Translations under genes and position numbers: made by a program
Assembly (NCBI RefSeq): GCF_001713455.1
Contig: NZ_CP016464.1
Coordinates: 4,264,001 to 4,328,000, forward strand
Direction of reading: 5' to 3'
Source: Bosea sp. RAC05
GTDB lineage: Bacteria; Pseudomonadota; Alphaproteobacteria; Rhizobiales; Beijerinckiaceae
Length of the DNA: 64,000 nucleotides
Part shown: positions 17,174 to 25,168 of the stretch, piece by piece
Layout: the number at the start of each line of letters is the position of its first letter
Position numbering within the stretch: the stretch's first letter is position 1
The notes under the pieces: model-generated
Databases searched by the model: none
What the model was told of the DNA's origin: nothing
The model's input: only the letters and a program-made list of their open reading frames with translations

Positions 17174-18622
17174 TCACCGGTGGCGCCCGGCCGGCTCGAA
17201 GGAGGTCGGCAGCTGCCCCGCTGAGGCCGCCAGCGCCGAGCGCTCGCGCGCGACATGCCCGCCCTGCCCCGGCTTGCCGACGAGCTGGCCGTCGCGCACC
17301 AGCACCTGTCCGCGCAGGATCGTGGTCACCGGCCAGCCCGTCACCGCAATGCCCTCATAGGGCGTGTAGTCGCTGCCATGGTGCAGCAGCGACTGGCTGA
17401 TCGTGACCTCGCGCTTCGGGTCCCAGATCGCGATGTCGGCATCCATGCCGATCGCGATCGAGCCCTTCTTCGTCAGCCCGTAGGTCTTCGCATGGTTGGT
17501 CGAGGACAGCGCGACGAACTGGTTCAGCGTGATCCGCCCCTTGCCGACGCCTTCCGAGAACAGGATCGGCAGCCGCGTCTCGACGCCGGGAATGCCGTTG
17601 GGCACCCAGCGGAAGGAGGTCTTGCCCTTCGGGATCAACTTGCCGGCCGGGTCGTCGTAGCGGAACGGGCAGTGGTCGGAGGAGAAGACGTTGAAGATGC
17701 CGTTCGACAGCCCCTCCCAGCAGGCCTGCTGGCTGGCGGTGTCGCGCGGCGGCGGCGAGCAGACATATTTCGCGCCCTCCATGTTGAGGCCGTCCATGTC
17801 CTTCTCGGTCAGCACGAGATATTGCGGGCAGGTCTCGCCATAGACCTTGAGGCCGCGCGAACGGGCCCGCGCGATCTCCTCCATCGCCTCGCGGTTCGAG
17901 ACATGGACGATCATCACGGGGACATCGACGAGTTCGGCGAGCGAGATCGCGCGATGCGTCGCCTCGCGCTCGACGGGAATCGGCCGCGAGGTGCCGTGGA
18001 ATTTCGGCGCGATATGCCCGCCGCGCTCCAGTCGGTCGGTCAGGAAGCGAATCGCGTCGTAGTTCTCGGCATGGACCATGACGAGCGCGCCGGTCTCGCG
18101 CGCCACCGACATCACCTCGAGCATCTCGCGGTCGTTCAGGGCCAGCCCGTCATAGGTCATGAAGACCTTGAAGGAGGTGTAGCCGTCCTCGATCAGCGCC
18201 GGCAGGTCCTGCCCCAGCACCTGCTCGGTCGGCTCGGAGATGACGAGGTGGAAGGAGACGTCGGTGTAGCAGCGCCCCTCCGCCAGCTTGTGATAATCCT
18301 TCACCGTCTCGCGCAGCGACGTGCCCTTCTCCTGCATGCAGAACGGCATCACCGTGGTGTTGCCGCCGAACGCCGCCGAGAGCGTGCCGGAGGCAAAGTC
18401 GTCGGCCATGACGATGCCGTCGCCGCTGGGCTGGGCGATATGGACATGGCTGTCGATGCCACCGGGCAGAACGAGGTGGCCGGTGGCGTCGATCGTCTCC
18501 TTCGCCGGGCCGAGATCATGACCCATCGCCACGATCGTCCCGTCACGCACGCCGATATCGCAGGAGAACGTGTCGGAGGCGGTGGCGACCGTGCCGCCGG
18601 CGATGACGAGATCGTAGCTCAT
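17174..18622 (-). CDS. Dihydropyrimidinase/D-hydantoinase
   Basis: 482-residue cyclic-amide hydrolase of the amidohydrolase superfamily. Metal ligands appear in DSHVHIAQP, the carboxylated lysine in TSFKVFMTYDG, later histidines in MVHAENYD and VHVSNREA, and the aspartate in FSSDHCPFRY. These enzymes open hydantoin or dihydropyrimidine rings to N-carbamoyl amino acids; closely related proteins include phenylhydantoinases. No N-carbamoylase is visible nearby, so the physiological ring compound is unclear. The start at 18622 is chosen because the family begins MxYDLVIxGG. Confidence 0.88.
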   Translation of the reverse strand: MSYDLVIAGGTVATASDTFSCDIGVRDGTIVAMGHDLGPAKETIDATGHLVLPGGIDSHVHIAQPSGDGIVMADDFASGTLSAAFGGNTTVMPFCMQEKGTSLRETVKDYHKLAEGRCYTDVSFHLVISEPTEQVLGQDLPALIEDGYTSFKVFMTYDGLALNDREMLEVMSVARETGALVMVHAENYDAIRFLTDRLERGGHIAPKFHGTSRPIPVEREATHRAISLAELVDVPVMIVHVSNREAMEEIARARSRGLKVYGETCPQYLVLTEKDMDGLNMEGAKYVCSPPPRDTASQQACWEGLSNGIFNVFSSDHCPFRYDDPAGKLIPKGKTSFRWVPNGIPGVETRLPILFSEGVGKGRITLNQFVALSSTNHAKTYGLTKKGSIAIGMDADIAIWDPKREVTISQSLLHHGSDYTPYEGIAVTGWPVTTILRGQVLVRDGQLVGKPGQGGHVARERSALAASAGQLPTSFEPAGRHR

Positions 18623-18672
18623 GGACTGTTCCTGTCGGATCCCGCCTGCCACGAGCCGAAGCCCCCGACGGA

Positions 18673-18685
18673 ATACAGAGTGTAT
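18673..18685 (-). promoter_or_regulatory. Inverted repeat ATACA-GAG-TGTAT upstream of the hydantoinase gene
   Basis: Perfect 5-base inverted repeat with a 3-base spacer, 51 bases before the start codon. On the minus strand it reads ATACACTCTGTAT, sharing ATACACTC with the operator candidate at 13409-13431. It may be a third site for the GntR regulator encoded downstream. Confidence 0.4.
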
Positions 18686-18788
18686 GCAGCCCGCATTTTG
18701 ATGGCTCGGCCGTCGCGCTGCAAGCGCGAACATCGCGCCACGCGCGAGCGCGGCGCGGAGGGCGCAGCCTGCGGCAAAGCCTAGGGCG

Positions 18789-19604
18789 TCACGTCCCGAC
18801 CTTGGCGAGCACGTCGGCCCGCAGGAAGCGCTCGATGAACAGCATGAACAGCACCGAGGGCACCAGCAGGATCAGCGCCGTGATCGAGGCGACCTGGTAG
18901 TTGCCGCCCATCGCCGCATTGTAGAGCAGCAGCGGCAGCGTCGTCACCTGGGGCACGCCGACGAAGAAGGTGCCGGTGAACTCGTCGAGCGATTCGAGGA
19001 ACACGAAGATGCCGCTGGCGATGATGCCCGGCGCGGCCAGCGGCAGCGTCACGGTGAAGAAGGCCCGCAGCGGCGAGGCGCCCATGTTGCGCGCCGCCAG
19101 CTCGAGATCCTTGTCGACCGCGGCAAAGGCCGCCGCCGCGATCCAGACCGAGAACACCAGCCCATGCGCGGTGTGGACCAGCACCACCGCCAGGACCGTG
19201 CCGTTGATGCCGAGCTGGTAGAAGATCCGGGCGACGTTGATGTAGATCGCCACCGACGGAAACGCCTGCGGCAGCAGGAACATCAGCATGAACAGCGCCC
19301 GCATCGGCAGCTTCAGCCGCGCCAGCGCGTAGCCGGCGGGAATCGACAGCGCCAGCGCAAACAGCACCGTCAGCACCGCGATCCAGACGCTGGTGCCTAG
19401 CGAGGCCATGGCGTCGCCGGTCGGCCGGAAGACCTGCTCCCAATAGCGCGTGCCATAGGTCACGGGCAGCTTGTGGGGCGTGTACCAGCGCTCGGCGACG
19501 GACCACAGCGCGAGGTTCAGGATCGGCCCGATCAGGACGAAGGCGAAGGCGGCGAGCAGGCTCGCGGCCAGCACCATCCGGGCGGAGGCAGCGAGCCGGA
19601 TCAT
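18789..19604 (-). CDS. ABC transporter permease (PotC/ThiP-like, second permease)
   Basis: 271-residue inner-membrane permease with about six helices and the EAA loop LAARNMGASPLRAFFTVTLPLAAPG, typical of spermidine/putrescine and iron(III) importers. The ATG at 19604 overlaps the first permease's stop as ATGA; the open frame upstream lies within that gene. It forms the channel with the permease at 19601-20434. Confidence 0.9.
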   Translation of the reverse strand: MIRLAASARMVLAASLLAAFAFVLIGPILNLALWSVAERWYTPHKLPVTYGTRYWEQVFRPTGDAMASLGTSVWIAVLTVLFALALSIPAGYALARLKLPMRALFMLMFLLPQAFPSVAIYINVARIFYQLGINGTVLAVVLVHTAHGLVFSVWIAAAAFAAVDKDLELAARNMGASPLRAFFTVTLPLAAPGIIASGIFVFLESLDEFTGTFFVGVPQVTTLPLLLYNAAMGGNYQVASITALILLVPSVLFMLFIERFLRADVLAKVGT

Positions 19605-20434
19605 CGCGGCGCCTCCTGCGAGAGGCCGCGCCGCAGATACAGGATCGCGGCACCGGCGCTGATCAGATAGGTGATGACGCCGAGCGCATTGGCCGTGGCG
19701 TAGTCGCCATAGGCGTTGATGCGGAAGGCCATGTCGACGGTCAGCATGGTCGGCTGCGAGCCCGAGACCATCAGCGGCACCGACAGCACCGAGAGCATCG
19801 TCACGAAGGAGAGCACGAGCGCCACCAGCAGCGTCTGCATGACCTGCGGCAACGCCAGCTCGATCAGCACCCGCAGCCGCGAGGCGCCGAGATTGCGGCC
19901 GGCCTCCAGCGTCGCCCGGTCGATCGAGGCGAGCGCGCCCGCCAGCAGCAGCGCCACGAAGGGCGTCTGCTTCCAGACAAAGGTGGCGATGATGCCGCGC
20001 CAGTCGAGGAAGCTCACCGCCTGCAAGGGCTCGATCAGCCCCAGCGAGACGAAGCTGTTGTTCATCAGGCCGTTCTTGGCGAGGAAGGTGCGCATGCACT
20101 GCGCCGCGACGATGAAGGGGATGAAGAGCGGCCAGCGATAGAGCGCCCTTAGCGTGCCCACGATGTAGCGGTTTTCACCGAGTGTCAGCGTGCCGGCGAT
20201 GACGATGGCGGCCAGCGCCGTCAGCGCGCAGGAGGTCACCACGATCACCACCGTGAAGACCATGTCGGTCGAGTAGAGTTCGAACGCCTTGGCGAACCAC
20301 TCGAGCGTGAACGACCCGTCCTTGCTGAAGGCGGAGATCAGCGAGAAGCACAGCGGATACAGGAACAGCGCCGCGACCAGCACGAGGCCGGGCGTGATCA
20401 GGATCAGCGCCAGATGGCGTTGGGAGAGGCTCAT
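19601..20434 (-). CDS. ABC transporter permease (PotB-like, first permease)
   Basis: 277-residue permease with six predicted helices and EAA loop LEAGRNLGASRLRVLIELALPQV. The start at 20434 (MSLSQRHLAL) is preferred over an ATG at 20468-20470, because the upstream codons fall in the palindromic repeat. The repeat (20461-20582) separates it from the binding-protein gene of the same operon. Confidence 0.9.
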   Translation of the reverse strand: MSLSQRHLALILITPGLVLVAALFLYPLCFSLISAFSKDGSFTLEWFAKAFELYSTDMVFTVVIVVTSCALTALAAIVIAGTLTLGENRYIVGTLRALYRWPLFIPFIVAAQCMRTFLAKNGLMNNSFVSLGLIEPLQAVSFLDWRGIIATFVWKQTPFVALLLAGALASIDRATLEAGRNLGASRLRVLIELALPQVMQTLLVALVLSFVTMLSVLSVPLMVSGSQPTMLTVDMAFRINAYGDYATANALGVITYLISAGAAILYLRRGLSQEAPR

Positions 20435-20460
20435 TCCACTGCGCTTTTCGAGGGAGGGGC

Positions 20461-20582
20461 GGCCCGGCATCGAGCCGGGCCGGAGGCTTGCGTCATGGTC
20501 GGGCTTGACCCGACCATCTCTCGACCAGCGGGCTGGAGGCCGAGATTCTCGGGTCTGCGCTGCGCTTCGCCCGAGAATGACG
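20461..20582. repeat. Intergenic palindrome cluster inside the ABC operon
   Basis: Three adjacent inverted repeats: GGCCCGGC/GCCGGGCC (20461-20481), TGGTCGGG/CCCGACCA (20496-20516) and ATTCTCGGG/CCCGAGAAT (20545-20579). The last ends in an AATGACG motif like the other repeat families in this window. It lies between the abundant binding protein and the permeases, where a hairpin could protect the upstream message and lower permease expression. Confidence 0.75.
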
Positions 20583-20600
20583 TGGCTTGGGACGCCGATC

Positions 20601-21731
20601 TCAGTTCGCGACCTTCTTCTCGTAGCCCTCGAGGATGTCGTTGAAGTAGGGCGCGATCGGGAAGGCCTTGCCGTTCTTGGCGAGGTCGGCCGGGGTGACG
20701 TCGACGAAGAGCTTGTCCCAGGCGGCCTTGTCGAGCTTGCCCTCGAGATGGCTGGCGTCGATGCCCGGATACCAGTTGAACTTCTTGACGATGCCGTCGG
20801 CCTGCACCTGCGGCGAGGTGGCGAGCGCGATGAAGGCCTCGGCCAGCTTCTTCTGGCCGGCCTTGGCGGGCACGGCGTAATACATCGGCTGGCCGGGCAT
20901 GCCGGGCGAGATCAGCTTCAGCTTCATGTTCGGCGGCAGCTTGCCGTCGGCCTGCCAGGAATAGAACATGTCGACCCAGACCGGGCCGATCGCGATCTCG
21001 CCGCGGTTGAGCATGTCGAGCGTGCCGGCATTGCCGGGCGTGATCGTGGCGTTCTTGTTGAACTCCTTCAGGTCGGCGAAGGCCTTGTCCCAGGTCGTCT
21101 TGGTGGCCGCGTCATAGGGGCCCTTCATCAGCTTCTCGGCGTCGCCGCCGAAGGCATAGACCCAGCCGGCGACGAAGGAGACGCCCGACATGCCGCCCTT
21201 GATGCCGTTATAGCCGAACTGTTTGGGGTTCTTCTTCGCCCAATCCGCCAGTTCGGCGAAGGTCGAGGGCGGCGTCTTGACCATGTCGGCATTGTAGGCG
21301 AGCGCCGTCTGCGACTGGAACATCGGGATGACATAGCCCGAGACATCGGTGCCGAGCGCGTTCTTGGCCGCCTCGCCGGTGGCGAGCTTGGCGGTCGGAA
21401 CATTGGCGGTGTACTTGTCGAGCAGCCCGTCCTTGACCATCTGGCCGGCGGCCTTCTGGTGGATCACGACGACGTCGAAATCGGTCGTCGCCGAACCCTT
21501 CTGGGCGTCGAGCTTCTCGAAGATCTTCTGCGAGCCGGAATCGCCCGCGCCGGTTCCGACCGAGACGACCTTCACGCCGGGATTGGCCTTCTCGAACATC
21601 GGCCCGAGGAAGTCCTTGACGTAGTCGACCATGTTCTGGTCGCCGGCGGAGGCGACATTGAGGGTCTGGGCGGAGAGCGGGGATGCCGCCATCAGCGCCG
21701 CGAGCGAGCAGGCAATCGTGAGGATGCGCAT
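20601..21731 (-). CDS. ABC transporter extracellular substrate-binding protein (SBP family 1)
   Basis: 376-residue periplasmic protein with signal peptide (about residues 1-21, LSA) and mature start QTLNVASAGDQNMVDYV. The fold and length fit family 1 binding proteins for polyamines, iron, thiamine or phosphonates. I see neither the paired tyrosines of iron binders nor a clear polyamine signature, so the substrate is open. Upstream codons in frame belong to the ATPase region; the ATG at 21731 starts the signal peptide. Confidence 0.88.
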   Translation of the reverse strand: MRILTIACSLAALMAASPLSAQTLNVASAGDQNMVDYVKDFLGPMFEKANPGVKVVSVGTGAGDSGSQKIFEKLDAQKGSATTDFDVVVIHQKAAGQMVKDGLLDKYTANVPTAKLATGEAAKNALGTDVSGYVIPMFQSQTALAYNADMVKTPPSTFAELADWAKKNPKQFGYNGIKGGMSGVSFVAGWVYAFGGDAEKLMKGPYDAATKTTWDKAFADLKEFNKNATITPGNAGTLDMLNRGEIAIGPVWVDMFYSWQADGKLPPNMKLKLISPGMPGQPMYYAVPAKAGQKKLAEAFIALATSPQVQADGIVKKFNWYPGIDASHLEGKLDKAAWDKLFVDVTPADLAKNGKAFPIAPYFNDILEGYEKKVAN

Positions 21732-21753
21732 GGGAGACTCCAGGGTTGGGACG

Positions 21754-22866
21754 TCAGGCGGCAATCCCGGCCTCGGATGCCGGGAAGATGTGCAGGCGCT
21801 GCAGCGGGATGCGCAGGCCGATCGTGATTCCGAGTTCGTGGCGGTCGGCGTCGTCGACCGTGATCTGGCGGCCGGCGGCCTCGATCCGGTAGCGGTAGAC
21901 CCCGCCCGGATAGGCGCGCGCGGCGATGGTGCCGGGGACCAGCAGATCCCCGCCCGCCGCCGCGTCGCTGGCGTCGAGCCTTGCGACATCGTCGCGGAAA
22001 TAGGCGACCGCCTCGCCGGCCGGCAGCGCCTGGGCCGCCTCCGGCGCGAGCCGCGCCATCGCCGTGCCGGCCGTGACGGAGGCGCCGCCCTCGGCGCGGG
22101 CGACATGCAGCGGCAGCACGTTCTCCGCACCCATGAAATTCGCGACGAAGGCGCTCGCCGGGCGGTCATAGACCTCCTCGGGCGTGCCGACCTGCGCGAC
22201 GCGGCCCGCCTGCATGATCACCAGCCGGTCCGCCATGGTCATGGCCTCCTCGCGGTCATGCGTGACATGGACGGCGGTCAGCCCGAGCCGCTGCTGGATG
22301 GCGCGGATCTCGTGGCGCATCACCATGCGGATCTTGGCGTCGAGATTGGAGAGCGGCTCGTCGAGCAGGAGGATGCCGGGGTCGATGGCGAGCGCCCGGC
22401 CGAGCGCGACGCGCTGGCGCTGCCCGCCCGAGAGCGCGGTGACCTTGCGGTCCTCGTAGCCGGAGAGGCCGAGCATGGAGAGCAGCGCGCCGACCTTGGC
22501 CGCGATCTGCGCCTTGGGCACGCCGCGCAGCTTCAGCCCGTAGCCCATGTTCTGCAGCACGCTCATATGCGGCCACAGCGCATAGGACTGGAACACCATC
22601 GCCATGCCGCGCTTCTCCGGCGGCAGCGGGGCGACGTCGCGCCCTCCGACCAGGATCGCCCCGGACTCGACCGGCACGAAGCCCGACAGCGCCCGCAGCA
22701 GCGTGGTCTTGCCGCAGCCCGAGGAGCCCAGCAGCGCGGTGAAGCTGCCCGGCTCGAAATCGAGGCTGACGCCATGCAGCACGCGCGTGCCGCCATAGGA
22801 GACCTTCAGGTCGCGCACGGCGATCGACGCGCCGCTGCGCGGCCCGTTGGGCATATCGGTTGGCAC
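21754..22866 (-). CDS. ABC transporter ATP-binding protein (PotA/FbpC type)
   Basis: 370-residue ATPase with Walker A GSSGCGKTT, signature LSGGQRQR, Walker B ILLLDEPLSNLD, H-loop VHVTHD, then a C-terminal TOBE-like extension from about residue 280 that in relatives regulates transport. First gene of the order ATPase, binding protein, two permeases. The operon is divergent from the 2H phosphoesterase. Confidence 0.92.
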   Translation of the reverse strand: MPTDMPNGPRSGASIAVRDLKVSYGGTRVLHGVSLDFEPGSFTALLGSSGCGKTTLLRALSGFVPVESGAILVGGRDVAPLPPEKRGMAMVFQSYALWPHMSVLQNMGYGLKLRGVPKAQIAAKVGALLSMLGLSGYEDRKVTALSGGQRQRVALGRALAIDPGILLLDEPLSNLDAKIRMVMRHEIRAIQQRLGLTAVHVTHDREEAMTMADRLVIMQAGRVAQVGTPEEVYDRPASAFVANFMGAENVLPLHVARAEGGASVTAGTAMARLAPEAAQALPAGEAVAYFRDDVARLDASDAAAGGDLLVPGTIAARAYPGGVYRYRIEAAGRQITVDDADRHELGITIGLRIPLQRLHIFPASEAGIAA

Positions 22867-22904
22867 GGTGCCATCTCCCTAGAACGCGCATTTTGCTCGG
22901 TTGG

Positions 22905-22927
22905 AATGGAATGGATCTTCCATTTCC
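22905..22927 (-). promoter_or_regulatory. Inverted repeat upstream of the ABC operon
   Basis: AATGGAA (22905) and TTCCATT (22918) form a perfect 7-base inverted repeat with a 6-base spacer, 39 bases before the ATPase start; flanking GG and CC nearly extend it. It is a plausible operator in the 124-base divergent region. Confidence 0.4.
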
Positions 22928-22990
22928 GATACGCTTGGAGCAAACATAACGTCTGTGTCGGACCGTGTGCAATAGGTTTATGAAGCTCTG

Positions 22991-23500
22991 ATGACAGGCC
23001 CGATCCACTCCCTCTGGCTGATGCCCGCCGCCGACGACGGCGCCCTGCTCGCGGGCGTCCTCGCCGATCTCTCCGCCCGCTTCGGCGCGCCGCTCTTCAC
23101 CCCGCACCTGACGATCGCCGGCGATACCGACAGGCCGGTGACGCAGCTCTCAGCCGAGATCGCAGCGGCCGCCGCCGAGGTCGCGGTTTTCTCCGAGGCT
23201 GTGACGGGGATCGAGACGAGCGAAAGCTTCTTCCGCTCGTTCTATGCGCGTTTCGCGGTCTCAGACCCGCTGTTGGCGCTCAAGCAGCGGCTCGACCCGC
23301 AGGCGCGCGAGCCCTTCCTGCCCCATGTCTCGCTGCTCTACGGCCCGGTCGCGGCCGGGCCGAAAGCGGAGGCCACAGCCCAGGTCTCGGCGGCGCTGAC
23401 CGGCCGCCCGATCCGCTTCGACCGCCTCTGCGTGGTGACGTCGGGCCAGGACGTCCCGATCGCCGACTGGCGCATCGTCGGGACGGTGGAGTTGGGCTGA
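22991..23500 (+). CDS. 2H phosphoesterase (2'-5' RNA ligase/cyclic phosphodiesterase-like)
   Basis: 169-residue cytoplasmic protein carrying the two HxT/S motifs of the 2H superfamily: HLTIAG near residue 38 and HVSLLYG near residue 112. Spacing and length fit cyclic phosphodiesterase-like proteins that open 2',3'-cyclic phosphates on nucleotides or RNA ends. It stands alone between the ABC operon and repeats; its substrate is unknown. Confidence 0.8.
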   Translation: MTGPIHSLWLMPAADDGALLAGVLADLSARFGAPLFTPHLTIAGDTDRPVTQLSAEIAAAAAEVAVFSEAVTGIETSESFFRSFYARFAVSDPLLALKQRLDPQAREPFLPHVSLLYGPVAAGPKAEATAQVSAALTGRPIRFDRLCVVTSGQDVPIADWRIVGTVELG

Positions 23501-23510
23501 CGCCCCTCAA

Positions 23511-23542
23511 CCGTCATTGCTTCGCTGCGCTCGCAATGACGG
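23511..23542. repeat. Short palindromic repeat, CCGTCATTGC family
   Basis: Perfect 10-base arms CCGTCATTGC (23511-23520) and GCAATGACGG (23533-23542). A related, larger element is at 26701-26790. It directly follows the 2H phosphoesterase stop and could act as a hairpin at the end of its message. Confidence 0.7.
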
Positions 23543-23579
23543 ATATCGCGACGCCCCCGCAATCCTGCCTCTGGAACAC

Positions 23580-23692
23580 CGCGTCATCCCGGACCGGCCG
23601 CGCAGCGGCGCCGCTCCGGGACCCATCATAGGACGCGACGGAGCCCTAGGATGGATCCCGGAGCTCCGCTTCGCTGCGTCCGGAATGACGGC
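23580..23692. repeat. Palindromic intergenic repeat, CGTCATCCCGG family (copy 2)
   Basis: Outer arms CGTCATCCCGGAC and GTCCGGAATGACGG are imperfect complements, with an inner pair (GACCCATCATAGG and its near complement CCTAGGATGGATC). Same nested layout as 14343-14453. Lies between convergent genes. Confidence 0.8.
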
Positions 23693-23712
23693 AGGGGTTC
23701 AGCCGCGTTACG

Positions 23713-25050
23713 CTACCCCCTCGGCAGCGCCTCCAGGAACCGCGCCGGCTCGCCCTGCGAGGGCGTCACGATCTCGGCCTCCCACATCACCTTGCGGCCG
23801 CGCACATAGGTGCCGACCGGCCAGCCGGTGACGGTGACGCCGTCATAGGGCGTCCAGCCGCATTTCGAGGCACCCCAGGCGTTGGTGATCGTCTCGCGCC
23901 GCTTCAGATCGACGATGGTCAGGTCGGCGTCGTAGCCGGCGGCGATGCGGCCCTTGCCCTCCATCCCGAAGATGCGCTGCGGCCCGTGGCTGGAGAGATC
24001 GACGAAGCGCTCGAGCGTGAGCCTGCCGGCATTCACATGGTCGAGCATGATCGGCACCAGCGTCTGCACGCCCGGCATGCCGGAATGGCTGGCGGGATAG
24101 GCGTGGTGCTTTTCCTCATGCGTGTGCGGCGCATGGTCGGAGCCGAGCACATCGACGATGCCCTGCTCGACACCCCACCAGATGCGCTGGCGGTGGCTGT
24201 CGTCGCGGATCGGCGGGTTCATCTGGGCATAGGTGCCCAGCCGCTCGTAGCAGTCCGGCGCGACCAGCGTCAGATGGTTCGGGAGCACCTCGACGGTGGC
24301 GACATCCTTGTGGTCCTTGAGGAACACCATCTCCTCGCCGGTCGAGATGTGCAGGACATGCACCCGCGCGCCCGTCTCGTGCGCGATCCGCACCAGCCGC
24401 TGCGTGCAGGTCAGCGCCACCTCGGGCGAACGCCAGACCGGATGGCTCGCCGGGTCACCCGTGACGCGCAGGCCCATCCGCTCGCGCAGCATGCCCTCGT
24501 CCTCGGAATGGAAGGCGGCGCGCCGGCGCGTCTGGCGCAGAATGGCGGCGACGCCCGCATCGTCCTCGACCAGCAGGTTGCCGGTGGACGAACCCATGAA
24601 GACCTTGATGCCGGCCGCGCCCGGCAGGCGCTCCAGCTCGGGGATGTCCTTCACGTTCTCATGCGTCCCGCCGACCCAGAAGGCGAAGTCGCAATGCATG
24701 CGGTGCCGCCCGCGCGCGATCTTGTCGGCCAGCGCCGCTTCGCTCGTCGTCAGGGGATTGGTGTTCGGCATCTCGAAGACGCAGGTGACGCCGCCCATCA
24801 CCGCCGCGCGCGAGCCGCTCTCCAGATCCTCCTTGTGGTCGAGCCCCGGCTCGCGGAAGTGCACCTGTGAGTCGATCACGCCGGGCAGGATGTGCAGCCC
24901 CGTGCAATCCACCACCTCGCCGGCCGAGGCGCGCGAGAGATCGCCGAGCGCCATGATCTTGCCGCCGGTGATGCCGAGGTCGCGCTGCACGCGCCCGTCA
25001 TGGTTCACCACCGTGCCGCCCTTGAGGATCACGTCATAGGTCTGCGGCAT
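23713..25050 (-). CDS. Dihydroorotase-family amidohydrolase
   Basis: 445-residue amidohydrolase of the class I dihydroorotase type. Metal ligands are in IDSQVHFREPG, the lysine in GIKVFMGSS (carboxylation position), histidines in AFHSEDEG and VLHISTGEE, and the aspartate in VLGSDHAPHT. Dihydroorotase closes carbamoyl-aspartate in pyrimidine synthesis. No pyrB lies beside it, so it may be a second pyrC-like gene or a cyclic amide hydrolase with another substrate. Confidence 0.85.
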   Translation of the reverse strand: MPQTYDVILKGGTVVNHDGRVQRDLGITGGKIMALGDLSRASAGEVVDCTGLHILPGVIDSQVHFREPGLDHKEDLESGSRAAVMGGVTCVFEMPNTNPLTTSEAALADKIARGRHRMHCDFAFWVGGTHENVKDIPELERLPGAAGIKVFMGSSTGNLLVEDDAGVAAILRQTRRRAAFHSEDEGMLRERMGLRVTGDPASHPVWRSPEVALTCTQRLVRIAHETGARVHVLHISTGEEMVFLKDHKDVATVEVLPNHLTLVAPDCYERLGTYAQMNPPIRDDSHRQRIWWGVEQGIVDVLGSDHAPHTHEEKHHAYPASHSGMPGVQTLVPIMLDHVNAGRLTLERFVDLSSHGPQRIFGMEGKGRIAAGYDADLTIVDLKRRETITNAWGASKCGWTPYDGVTVTGWPVGTYVRGRKVMWEAEIVTPSQGEPARFLEALPRG

Positions 25051-25168
25051 GGCGGGTCTCCCGGTCGGTCTGCAATGAACCGCGATTAGCCGAAACGACG
25101 GGCGCTGGCGAGTTGAGAACGCGCGCGAAGCCGCCTACCTATCGCCTTTATCCGCAGGAGCCGAAGCC

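Noticed and set aside
18623..18788. Additional small gene between the hydantoinase and the ABC permease
   Set aside because: No frame with a start, ribosome site and plausible protein was found; the space looks like promoter and 3' untranslated sequence.
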